NCBI GenBank assembly: GCA_977006965.1
Contig: OZ345370.1
Location: 1,302,001-1,366,000, forward strand
Reading direction: 5' to 3'
DNA length: 64,000 nucleotides
Source: Phymatolithon calcareum
Lineage: Eukaryota > Rhodophyta > Florideophyceae > Hapalidiales
Positions 51,014 to 60,265 of this stretch are shown one piece after another. Both the position numbers and the translations under genes were made by a program. Within the stretch, counting starts at the first letter, position 1. Each line of letters opens with the position of its first letter. The notes beneath the pieces were generated by a model. It was given only the letters and a program-made list of their open reading frames with translations, ran no database searches and was not told where the DNA came from.

Positions 51014-53431
51014 ATGCCCGCGCTCTTCGCCGCGCCCGCACCAGTCCCACGCACCTTGCGCCGCGCTCGCTCCATCTGCCATCGGCCGCCATGCATTCGC
51101 GCCACAGCCCAGACTGGAGAAGCGCACGTGCTCGCAGCACGACGACTACGGCGTGCGGGTGACGTGCACGCCGCACGAGAGGCACTCTCACACGTCCGTC
51201 CCGCCGAGCGGATAGATTCCATCTTCGTAGTCGAGGACTCTCGCGTCAGCGCCGCTGAAATGCTCGCTGAGGGTCCAACCGCTAAAGGCGCGGCATCGAT
51301 TTTGTCCGCGATACTCTCTGCAGGTTGCTTGCATCCATCGGCATTCGCCGCCGTGCTTCGAGTCGCGAATGGCGCCGCAAGGATTGCCCGCGATGCCGCT
51401 CAGCGCGCCGCGGCTTCATCCGTCGCTCGTGCCACTTTTGACGCAATGCTTGCTGGCGACGTAGCGCCGGACCACGTCTGCATGACCGCTCTAATAGGTG
51501 TGTGCATATACTCACAGCGTATCGAAGACGCTGAATGGTATGTGCGAAAGGCATGCAGTCGCTTCGGATTTAAACACACTTCCTCTTCTGGTTCCGCTTT
51601 GCTCGTCGCTTTTTCGCGGGCGGGGAGAACGAAGGACGCTGCCCTGCTGGTTGACGAACTGCGAGGGATGGATATAACTCCCGACGAGCGGTCGTACACT
51701 GCTTTTGTCACAGGCCTTGCTCGTGCGGGAAGGCATAGCGATGCACTTACAGCTCTCGAAGGGGCTTTGCGAATGCCTGGCTCGCGCAATCTTGCACCAC
51801 TTTTTGGCGCAGTGCTAGAGTCGTGCTCTGGAACGGGCGACGCGCGAACCGCGCGACGCGTCGTGAATGCGATGCGCTCCGTGAACTTCGTCCCCCCGGG
51901 CGGGGTCGTGCGAAACGTGCTTGGAGCGGCAATCCGTGGTGGAGATCCCGCACTTGCGGAGATGGTGCTCTTCTGTGGGAAGAACGAATTTGCGTCCAAA
52001 TACGTACCAGATCGCGATGATTATAGCCGGATGATTGCCTCGTGCTCGCGAGCCGCGCTTCCGCCGACACGGCGAAAGCAGGAGGCGCGTCGACTTTTCG
52101 ATCGCATACGCACAGACAGTGATGTAGTCCTTGATGTTGGACATTATAACGTGTTAATAGCAACGCTCGGTCGTATCGGTGCTGTCGCAGAGGCTCGTTT
52201 CGTGCTGGAAAACGAGATGGATGCAGCTGATATCAAGCCTAACATTGTCAGCTACAACTCCCTTATTAACGCGTGCGTCAACGCCGCTGATCCCTACCTC
52301 GCGCTGGAGATACTGCACCGGATGAGCACAAGTGGCGTGCCACCAAACCAGATTACGTATAATACGTTACTCAACCTCGCTGCGGAAAACGATGCGGTGC
52401 AAGTGCTATCCATAGTTCTCAATGAACTGCGCCGAGATCCGGACGCGGGGCTGGAGCCGCAGGTGGTGTCGTCCATGCTAAAATTGTACCGCCGGACACG
52501 TGACGTCGACGCTGCGCGAAAGGTCGTTTGGGCGCTACACCGGCAGCAAGGCAGGCAGCCACATGGACGGGGGCATGTGCGTCTTGACTCGGTCGTTTTC
52601 TGCTCACTTCTTACGATACTCCTGGAAAATAGATGTGAGCGCGAGGCAGTTACGCTGTTTGGATTCCTGCTCGTCCAGAAAATTGGCGGTACAGGTTCGT
52701 TCAATGTGGTCATGCAGCATTTTGGCGTGCGACATGGGGATTGCGACAAAGCACTGCAGTTGCTGGTGTTTATGAAGAGAATACAGATCGCACCGGATTC
52801 AAAAACATATACTATTGCAATCAAGGCGGCCACCGCAGATCGTAGATTGCAAACTGCGTTCCGACTCCTGGGGGAAATGCAAGATGTTGGGCTCGGATGC
52901 GCGGACACTTTTGCGTGGACGGCTGTTATCAGCGCTTGTGGAAAGGCAGGGAGATGGGAACAGGCATTGGAATTACTAAACCAGATGCGTGGTACCGGCG
53001 GCGATTCTACGCGGTATACACCTCCGCCTACTATTGCTGCGTATAACGCAGCGTTGTATGCAGTCGGCATGGCGGACGATGGATGGAAGCGCGCACGAGA
53101 ACTTTTTGGCTTGTTGCTGGAGGATCATAGAGTGCAACCGGACGAGGTCACGTTCTCCGCGATGGCGAGTATTATTCTGAGGAATAGGTTTTCGGTCAAT
53201 GAGGTAGAAATTGTACGGCTCGTGGAGGGTGAATTAGAGAAGGAGGTTGTGAGACTGAGGGATGGGCATGATGCGAGCACAAGGCGGAAGAAACGATGGA
53301 GCGTGTCGGGAACGGTCGGTAAGCCAACTGGACGTCCAGGGGCGGCGAAAAAGGTGGCCGGAAAGCTGAAGCGCATCCGGTGGGTTCTTAGGGATATTGA
53401 GAATCGGTTAGGACCGGGTGCGGGTTCTTGA
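51014..53431 (+). CDS. pentatricopeptide-repeat (PPR) protein, probably organellar
   Basis: This encodes 805 residues from the ATG at 51014 (MPALFAAPAPVPRTLRRAR), chosen because it opens with a basic, Ala/Pro-rich targeting sequence; an upstream ATG at 50825 would add 63 residues without that character. From about residue 150 to 740 there are many 35-residue helix pairs with PPR signatures: YTAFVTGLARAGRHSDALTA, YNVLIATLGRIGAVAEARFV, SYNSLINACVNAADPYLALE, YTIAIKAATADRRLQTAFRL and AWTAVISACGKAGRWEQALE. PPR proteins bind single-stranded RNA one base per repeat and control RNA stability, splicing and translation in plastids or mitochondria. The C-terminal 60 residues are basic and Lys/Arg-rich. 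No SMR or DYW domain is seen. Target RNA is unknown. Confidence 0.9.
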   Translation: MPALFAAPAPVPRTLRRARSICHRPPCIRATAQTGEAHVLAARRLRRAGDVHAAREALSHVRPAERIDSIFVVEDSRVSAAEMLAEGPTAKGAASILSAILSAGCLHPSAFAAVLRVANGAARIARDAAQRAAASSVARATFDAMLAGDVAPDHVCMTALIGVCIYSQRIEDAEWYVRKACSRFGFKHTSSSGSALLVAFSRAGRTKDAALLVDELRGMDITPDERSYTAFVTGLARAGRHSDALTALEGALRMPGSRNLAPLFGAVLESCSGTGDARTARRVVNAMRSVNFVPPGGVVRNVLGAAIRGGDPALAEMVLFCGKNEFASKYVPDRDDYSRMIASCSRAALPPTRRKQEARRLFDRIRTDSDVVLDVGHYNVLIATLGRIGAVAEARFVLENEMDAADIKPNIVSYNSLINACVNAADPYLALEILHRMSTSGVPPNQITYNTLLNLAAENDAVQVLSIVLNELRRDPDAGLEPQVVSSMLKLYRRTRDVDAARKVVWALHRQQGRQPHGRGHVRLDSVVFCSLLTILLENRCEREAVTLFGFLLVQKIGGTGSFNVVMQHFGVRHGDCDKALQLLVFMKRIQIAPDSKTYTIAIKAATADRRLQTAFRLLGEMQDVGLGCADTFAWTAVISACGKAGRWEQALELLNQMRGTGGDSTRYTPPPTIAAYNAALYAVGMADDGWKRARELFGLLLEDHRVQPDEVTFSAMASIILRNRFSVNEVEIVRLVEGELEKEVVRLRDGHDASTRRKKRWSVSGTVGKPTGRPGAAKKVAGKLKRIRWVLRDIENRLGPGAGS

Positions 53432-54084
53432 TTTGCGTATGATACGGAGCGGAAAGCCAGTTGTGGAGAGGTCTTTTAACTCTGCATTCATAATTGGCGC
53501 GAAGGCTTTTCGAGGCCAGGAGCAAAAACCTCCCTGTCGTTCTATCGTTTACGGTTTTGAGGAGCTTTTCATGATCTCAATTGCTCCCCCCATTCGGTTC
53601 TTTAGTAATGGCGTACGCTCGCAACCCTTCTCTAAAACAGCAGTTACCCACACCCACAGCATTGTTCTAAGGTGTACGGACTCCACAACTGCATAGCGCC
53701 GAATGGTTACCCGCAGATGCAATGGGTAATGAACATGGACATTGAAGGCATTGGAACCCACAAACACTATGCCCTCCCCTTGGCCAGCGCGGTGGACAAG
53801 GATGCTAGAAGTTGCATTTTGAAATCGGCCCCCTCCTCTCTCCAAGCCATTCCTCTAATACTGCAAGCCGCATTGTCCACAATCAAGTCACGAATCAAGA
53901 CAATGCTCATTGCCATTCCTAACCCTGGCAGACGAGCAGAACACTTCGCACAGAAGTGCGGAAGGGACGATTCACCAGTAGCGGTCGAACTGCTCTTTAT
54001 TTCCGCGCGTGTGCGGCCCTCGATAGGAGTATAAAGAGAAATGTATGTAAGTTCAAAGAATCTAAAAATGAAGAGACAAGAAGC
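53432..54084. other. intergenic region, 3' flank of the Fanzor gene
   Basis: The Fanzor gene reads toward this region, so a guide RNA encoded at its 3' end would lie here. I find no obvious terminal inverted repeat or conserved hairpin, and no host gene. Confidence 0.4.
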
Positions 54085-55344
54085 CTATGCGTGAGAACTG
54101 CGTGAAGGTCTGCTGAGATGGGGCGGTCTGGGCAATCCCAGAAGCTGATAGAGACCCACAGTGGCAATATTGGTCGCTCCATTCGTGTCTCGGTCAATAG
54201 ATTCTATAGAACAGCTAATGCTCTCGCCTATTGGGTTGTTTGTACAACGAAACACACGGGAGCGGTGATTGCCTTGCAGCGGGTTTCCACACTCTTTGCA
54301 GCATATAGATGTTCTGAATTCGTCGACGAGGACGACTAGACAAAGAAGGGCGAGCGCACGTAGGAGCCTTTTGCGAGGGCAGGGACCGCGCAACCCATGA
54401 CCAAACTCCGCATTACCGAAAAACAACACGCGTTTCCTCCGGTACAAATCTTGTTTGAGTTTCCGCTTTGCCCCACTGCGACTCGCCGAAGTTTGCAACT
54501 CTTGATTTTCAGCTCCAAAGGCGAGGGTCTTTGCCATTTCTTGGATGCTGCGCGATTTGGCGCGGAATCTCGCAAAGCGCTGGCGACGCCGGCTTCTGGA
54601 CAACAGCTCGCGGCACATGACCGCCAGGGTACCGTAAACAACGTTAGCATACGCCGTGCTTGAACCTGCACGCTTTAGCGTCACTTGCGAGAATTCCTCG
54701 AGCGCTGCCCGGTAGGACGCATTTTGGGTTCGACGAGCCGCCTCGTTCTTCTCCGCTGCCCGCGCCAGCGACTCGAACCTGTACGTCTTGCGGGAAACGT
54801 ATGTTCTTGATTGCTCGATGTCCCTCGCCTCCATGGCATTTTTAACTTCTTCTCTGGTCCCAAGCGATAGGACCACTTCTGCCCTCACCGTAGTCCCGAT
54901 CTTGACTTGACCAAGATCGAGGCCAATTACGTGGTATTTGCCTTGAAAATCCTTCGGAATGGTAATAGCGTTCTTAAAGAGACCCTTCGCGTTCCTTGAT
55001 ATGTCGAAACGGCGCCGAATAGTGTAGTACCCTTTTTTATGCAATTCACGCATACCGGACGGAAGAGGCTCCTTGCGAGGCTGTCTTGTGCTCTCATCAC
55101 TTGGGCGAGCGACTTCCGTATGCTTCTTCTTAGTGATCGTAGCTAACAAGACGTTCATTTGCAAACCACAGAATGGGCCCGTGTTCGTTGTATTTCTGCT
55201 CGACGTACCGTGCGTCGTCGGTAACCCGGAAGTGTTGCACGCACAGTGGAAATGCTTGTCTTGAAATTTTCTTGTGGCGCAAGAGCTTTTTTTCTTCTTC
55301 GTCCTCCGATGTCGCGGAAGCTTGTTCAAACCCTTGCGTGGCAT
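54085..55344 (-). CDS. Fanzor: eukaryotic TnpB-like RNA-guided nuclease (N terminus uncertain)
   Basis: This encodes 419 residues from the first in-frame ATG. The catalytic half is well preserved. RuvC-I is HVIGLDLGQVKIGTT (Asp143). FFGNAEFGHGLRGP and RKRLLRALA are the helix-strand region before the ribbon. VDEFRTSICCKECGN contains the conserved Fanzor glutamate (Glu342) and the first zinc cysteines. A second cysteine set (Cys367 and Cys378) is spaced wider than usual. RuvC-III is IDRDTNGATNI (Asp386). Fanzors use an RNA from the 3' end of their own locus to cut DNA and are carried by transposons. Residues 1-80 look poor; another minus-strand frame at 55130-55387 (with DDARYVEQKYNEHGPILW) looks more protein-like, so a frameshift near 55150 is possible. 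A decayed opposite-strand copy overlaps the 5' end. Confidence 0.82.
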   Translation of the reverse strand: MPRKGLNKLPRHRRTKKKKSSCATRKFQDKHFHCACNTSGLPTTHGTSSRNTTNTGPFCGLQMNVLLATITKKKHTEVARPSDESTRQPRKEPLPSGMRELHKKGYYTIRRRFDISRNAKGLFKNAITIPKDFQGKYHVIGLDLGQVKIGTTVRAEVVLSLGTREEVKNAMEARDIEQSRTYVSRKTYRFESLARAAEKNEAARRTQNASYRAALEEFSQVTLKRAGSSTAYANVVYGTLAVMCRELLSRSRRRQRFARFRAKSRSIQEMAKTLAFGAENQELQTSASRSGAKRKLKQDLYRRKRVLFFGNAEFGHGLRGPCPRKRLLRALALLCLVVLVDEFRTSICCKECGNPLQGNHRSRVFRCTNNPIGESISCSIESIDRDTNGATNIATVGLYQLLGLPRPPHLSRPSRSSHA

Positions 55345-55560
55345 TACTTTTCTCTTCTTGCCATTCGCCCGTGTTCCTTGTCCACACAAGAGGTTTCTAT
55401 ATGCGCGCTCTCTTTTATGCGCAGTCGTCCAAGTGGATACTTTCGAACCTCCCGCACTGCAAACAGTGAGGAAACCCTCTTAAAGGCAATCACCACACAA
55501 AGAGTGTGGACCATCGATAGCATCCAGCGATATAAGCTCTCAGTCACAGATTTACGGGTA
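55300..55560 (+). pseudogene. decayed C-terminal part of a second Fanzor, opposite strand
   Basis: Plus-strand frames show PCPHKRFLYARSLLCAVVQVD, nearly all aligned with PCPRKRLLRALALLCLVVLVD of the intact Fanzor. At DNA level the similarity runs on through TGCAAA, GTGAGGAAACCC and GGCAATCAC, where the intact gene encodes CKECGNPLQGNH, and a trace of the RuvC-III region (SIDSIQR) follows. RKLVQTL upstream resembles RKLKQDL. Frame breaks and a stop in the zinc ribbon show it is dead. Confidence 0.7.
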
Positions 55561-55673
55561 GCTAGCCCATGGCGGCTGTTGACGCTGCGCATTTTAATGC
55601 TGGTAACCAGAGTGCGCGCTTCTGATGTGACCTCAAGCCCCATCCCACGACATCCTCGGCGAAGCCATTCAGA

Positions 55674-55972
55674 CGGTTCCTTTTAACTTTTTTTCCTTTC
55701 AAGTTTATTTAAAAGCCCCACAGACTTCCGAATAAATGGGCAAGACTTCCTCTGATGCTACCTACCTTTGTGTAGCTCACGAAACGTCCACCAGTATGGC
55801 GGACGGGAAAACTCAGGACTCAAAGTAGTCCTATCTCAGTCCTCTACGGGACTGTTGGTGCTTGGACTCGACCACTTTTTGCCTTGCATTCTGCGGATTA
55901 ATACAGGCCTTCTTCGTTCTCCATGCGTTCTATGAGTGTCTTGCTAAATAGTAAGAGCGGTTCCTTTTAACT
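55674..55972 (-). mobile_element. 269-bp retroelement 3' end with 15-bp target-site duplication
   Basis: CGGTTCCTTTTAACT is present directly before (55674-55688) and after (55958-55972) the insert. Read on the minus strand the 269-bp insert ends in a poly-A run, carries AATAAA just before it, and matches about 38745-39013 of the composite element, which extends further 5'. Same 3' end, different 5' truncation, poly-A and a perfect long target duplication point to LINE-type retrotransposition, fairly recent by the intact duplication. Confidence 0.9.
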
Positions 55973-57333
55973 GTCGTGGAAGGAGTACTGGAAGCGAAGG
56001 GATGCTCCGAATTCATTTCTTTGGATAAGTTGATAGAGCGGTCCGATTGGTAAGAAAGGAAGCTCTATCTCTTGGGCTGTTGGTTATCCTCTGGATTACT
56101 CTTACTTGCATACTGCATTTGTGTTGCTAGACTCGCATCTCACCCTTCTATTTTTTGAAAATTTTATGAAATACATGTGCAGCATGACCTCAGAGCTTCA
56201 CATGCAGATAGTGGAACACATATTTCTTTCCCGCTCCTACAATGCTGTCACTGTCTAAGAGTGCCCAACATATATATATATTAATTCGATTGGATGCGCT
56301 TCAGAAAATGAGTGCAAATTGTCTTCTATCTGCTTGCAGTACATTTCGGAGCACTGTCTGCATAAAATAGGGGCAGATGCGACTTGCTGTACGCGCCAAA
56401 CTCATAACATCACCGCCTCTGCTTTGGAGATAGATCACGCAAATAGTAGACAAACCCCTAGGACCATCATGATTGTCCTTTCTCTCGTTAGAGAATTTCA
56501 CAGTCAACCACTTTTTATCGTCCTTGGGAGCATGTGGTAGTCGTGCCAGTTTTTTTCCCTTGTCCTATATTGCCAGTACTGGATCGTGCCGCATTTTCCT
56601 GCACTGTAACTTAGGCTGCTTCTCAAGCATCCTTTGGACAATGCCGGCACAAACATCCATTGTCAGCACCTTTCTCTGCTCATTGGAAGTTGATTTTCCT
56701 TCTGCAGCAATCCGAGCGAAGCAACGACGAGAAGTTGGCAACAGTTTTTGTAGGTGTTCCTGGTCTTGCGTGGTTCCATACTTTTCAGGAGGACTCAAAC
56801 AGTTTCGAACGACGTATTGAGATCGACAAAGTTTGTAGCGCATCCATCTGACCCTTCTTCCGTTCGTTGAGCTTCAGTCTAGTCAGCATCGCAAAACTAC
56901 GTTTGGGCTCTCTGTAAGATTACCAACATCCTATCGGTACACCTGCAGTACATAACTGTGTGGCGTTATGGAAAACAAGCCGCCTCTCCTGTGGCTCTTC
57001 CGTGAAACTCATAATGTCTTCTAGTTATTCCGCAGTTCAGAACTAATGATCCACAGCGCACAAACATTTAGAGTAGCGTACGTATTATCCACATGGAGCG
57101 AGCGAGATAGAAGTCGAGTGTAGCCCACAATATGTTCCGTGCGACGCGATTTAGGTACGCTCGATAGAGTGCACACGACGCTGCACGCTGCCACTTCTCT
57201 TGTGTCGGGCACTGTGTTATTGCATCGATGATAAATCTAAATAATTAATGTCTGCTCTGTTAACTTTTACATAATACCAAAACCATCGCCAATGCGATAC
57301 AGCGGGTCGCCCTACGTTCACTACATCCGCTTT
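55973..57333. other. intergenic region left of HslU copy 1
   Basis: No gene is supported; a short TA repeat sits near 56270. The last 50 bp before the HslU stop (GCGATACAG, CTACATCCGCTT) are also found downstream of HslU copy 2 and belong to that duplication. Confidence 0.5.
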
Positions 57334-58981
57334 TTACAAGATGAACCGAGAAAGGTCCGACTTCACCATTAGGTCACCAAGAGCATCCTGCACCTGCGCC
57401 GCGTCAACCGTCACTGTTTGACCCTTTAGAGCAGGCGCATTGAAAGAGGAATCCTCCATGATTCGTTCGATAACCGTGTGTAACCTCCTGGCGCCAATGT
57501 TCTCCACTGTGCTGTTGATCTCAGCGGTGACTTCTGCGATTTCAGTTATCGCCGCGTCCGTGAACTCCAGTGTCACACCTTCAGTCGCCATAAGCTCAAT
57601 CTGCTGTCTGATAAGATTGTTTTCTGGGACCGTCAGAATCTGTTTGAGGTCGTCCTTCGTCAGAGCCTTGAGTTGCACTCGAATTGGCAATCGTCCGACA
57701 AGCTCGGCCATCAAATCGGATGGCTTTGATTGCGTGAACGCGCCAGCAGCGACGAACAAGATATGATCCGTCTTGACGTTCTGTGTATAAAACAAAAAAT
57801 GCACATAGAGGTAAAAAGTTAGTTCGAATGCGCAAGCTCCGCGAAGCAACGTGCCTACGTGGGGCCGGTATTCAATGTCGACGTAGATTAACGTGCTGTC
57901 AACTTACGCCATATTTTGTGCTTACAACTGTGCCTTCAACCAACGGTAACAGATCGCGCTGTACGCCTTCAGAAGACGCATCTGCTCCATGTCTGTGTGA
58001 GGCCGGTGTGGCAATCTTATCAATCTCATCAATCACGACAATGCCTGCATTCTCAGTAGTTTCAATTGCTTCCTTCACAACCATTTCATCGCTCAGCAAT
58101 TTCTCAGATTCCGCCTCCTCAATCAGCGCTCGTGCCTCACTGACCTTAACGCGTCTTTTCTGCGCCCCGCTCTGTCGCACAGTGAACAGCTTATCAATGC
58201 GCGAAAAGACATCAGCCATACGTTCTGGTGCCATATCAACCTGCACAAAACTGGGTGTGCTTCGTCGTACAGGTTCATCGACCTCAATCAACTGTTCGTC
58301 AAGAGCACCTTGTCGTAGCAGTTGTCGAAAATGCTCTCGATTAAACCCAACACCCGGCGCAGTCTTGCCCATAAGTTCGTCCAAAATTCGCTCTTCGACC
58401 GCACGTGAGAGCCTTGCGGAGATGAGTCGACGCTGACGGTTACGAGCCAGAAATATTGCGTTTTCCAGAAGATCGCGAATGATCTGTTCGACATCACGAC
58501 CGTGGAAACCAACCTCCGTGAACTTTGTCGCCTCCACCTTAATGAAAGGCGCATCAACGAGTTTCGAAAGTCTTCGAGCTATCTCAGTTTTGCCGACACC
58601 CGTTGGTCCGATGAGGAGACAGCATTTCGGCAATACCTCCTCACGCAGGGCTGGTGAGAGTTGGAGGCGACGCCACCGGTTGCGTAATGCGATCGCCATG
58701 GCCTTTTTGGCTGGCGCTTGTCCGACAATGTGTCGGTCTAGCTCCTCAACGATACGCACGGGCGTGAGGTCGGCGCTGAGTTCCGGACTGCTATAAGGGA
58801 TCGCGACAGGCGTCTCGGGTGGAGGTGGAGGTGGAGTTGGGCCAGCAGCGGGTGGTGGGGGCGGAGGCGGTGGCGGAGGCGAAGAAGCGACTGGAGGAAC
58901 TGTCGCGGTGGAGAGGGCGCGAGTGGCGGCGGTCGGGCCAAGAGTGACGAGGGCGCGCACGGCGCGGACGCGAGACAGCAT
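57334..58981 (-). CDS. HslU (ClpY) protease ATPase, mitochondrial, copy 1 (two exons)
   Basis: Exon 1 is 57908-58981 and exon 2 is 57334-57780; the 127-nt intron starts GTAAGT, contains GAACTAAC as branch point and ends ACACAG. The product is 506 residues. HslU is the AAA+ unfoldase that feeds substrates to the HslV protease. Walker A is GPTGVGKT (125-132), Walker B VVIDEIDK (315-322), sensor and C-terminal blocks are [37 protein letters not shown] and the exact C terminus DLSRFIL, whose tail activates HslV. The first 60 residues are a basic presequence ([10 protein letters not shown]) and a polyproline linker, which suggests mitochondria. HslV is not in the window. A near-identical copy lies 3 kb away. 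Confidence 0.93.
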
Positions 58982-59174
58982 TGCGTCGATGCGGAAGGAT
59001 GGATACGACCAAAGCGACAGAGAGAAAAAGGTCAGATCGACTGGTGCAGTTAAGGGGATTGAAGCACACTATAGATAAGGGACCTGAACGGAAGAGGGCA
59101 AAAATGATGCAATTCAGTGATCTTTGGCTTTCGATGCGGCAGCTAGGCGACGTGGGTCGGTCTCAGATTAAATT

Positions 59175-59232
59175 TAACACAGGATATTTTAATATCCTGT
59201 GTTATTATTGCACTTTTAAAAAAGTGCAATAA
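59175..59232. repeat. two adjacent palindromes
   Basis: 59175-59204 is a 30-nt palindrome with one central mismatch (left end TAACACAGGATATT). 59205-59232 follows immediately with perfect 13-nt arms (TTATTGCACTTTT and complement). Confidence 0.95.
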
Positions 59233-59339
59233 TTTTTTAAAAATTATTTTGAAAAAAAGGATTTTCAAGGCGGCGCCAGTAGTATGGATGAACGTCAACG
59301 TAAATATAACGAAGACGGAGGACATCAAAAATGTTCCAG

Positions 59340-60180
59340 CGAATTCGCTAAATGGACACCCCTAGCCAGACCTACTACTCACCCCTATAAAAACGTACTA
59401 TCATACTCACCTCAGCCAAACCTACTACTGATCCGTTTCGCAGAGGAAAGTAGGCGATAGTAAAATTTATTGCGTGCGCTAATTTCTAAGCTTTAGCTCC
59501 TCGTCTAAAGTAGCATCTCCGTCATCGCAGGCGGTAAGGTCGATGATCTAGGACTGAGCTGCTTTGTCGATGTGTTTTCGCTTCGCCTCGACAAGGTTGT
59601 GGATGTTGGGCCTACCGCATGTCTGCGAGAAGTTGTCGGTGTGTCCGCACGAGGAGCACTGATGGGCACTCATTTCGGACGGCAAGCAGGACTTCTTGCG
59701 CCTGCGGCCCGGCTCAGCCACAAGGTCAAACGACACCAAATCATCCTGTACTTGCTGGTCACTAGTGGCTGCAACACGCATGATGTTGCCCTCGTGTTGC
59801 TTGGCCCACATTCTCAACATCCATTCTTCCCCGAACAACTGCTTGTTCCACTGGTCGAACGAGACCCGATGCTGCACCAAGCGCCTAGAAGCGTGCAAAA
59901 GCGTAGAGACGATGTGGCTACACGGCCGCTGGTGCTCTTCAAAGTGGAGGGAAGAGCATGTTGCGCGGTAGTCGCTGCAAATTGTTACATCGAATGATGC
60001 CTCTTCGCTGCAAACATTGCAATAAATTTTAATGCCGCATAGATTGCTTTGAGAAACGGATGAGTAGAGGTTGGGCTAGGGGGAGTACTGTACGATATGT
60101 AGTGTGTTTGGCTAGGGTGTCTATGCAGTGGATTTTCCACGCTTTTCTGACCATTTAGTGAATTTCCTCAAAGATTTATT
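59340..60180 (-). mobile_element. Mutator-like (MULE) transposon remnant with inverted ends
   Basis: Near 59340-59455 (plus) and 60180-60040 (minus) the same string of words appears in inverted orientation: CTAAATGG, ACACCCCTAGCC/ACACCCTAGCC, CCTACTACTGATCCGTTTC/CCTCTACTCATCCGTTTC. These look like aged terminal inverted repeats of about 100 bp. Between them lies the C-terminal part of a transposase. Exact ends and the target duplication could not be fixed. Confidence 0.6.
59548..60080 (-). pseudogene. C-terminal fragment of a MULE transposase (SWIM zinc finger)
   Basis: The minus strand is open from about 60080 with no upstream transposase core. It encodes CNVCSEEASF, then ATCSSLHFEEHQRPCSHIV, a SWIM-type zinc finger (Cys, Cys, then PCSH) found near the C terminus of MULE transposases. 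The stretch DQWNKQLFGEEWMLRMWA follows and then CSSCGHTDNFSQTC, a zinc knuckle, before the stop. The catalytic DDE domain is missing, so it cannot transpose by itself. Confidence 0.65.
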
Positions 60181-60265
60181 GTACAATTTCGACTTTATTG
60201 TACATGATTCAAAAATATCGCCAGAGCGATACAGTAGGTCATCCTACGCTCGCTACATCCGCTTC

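Noticed and set aside
59572-59997. Plus-strand frame of 141 codons
   Set aside because: It is antisense to the MULE transposase fragment with its SWIM and knuckle cysteines.
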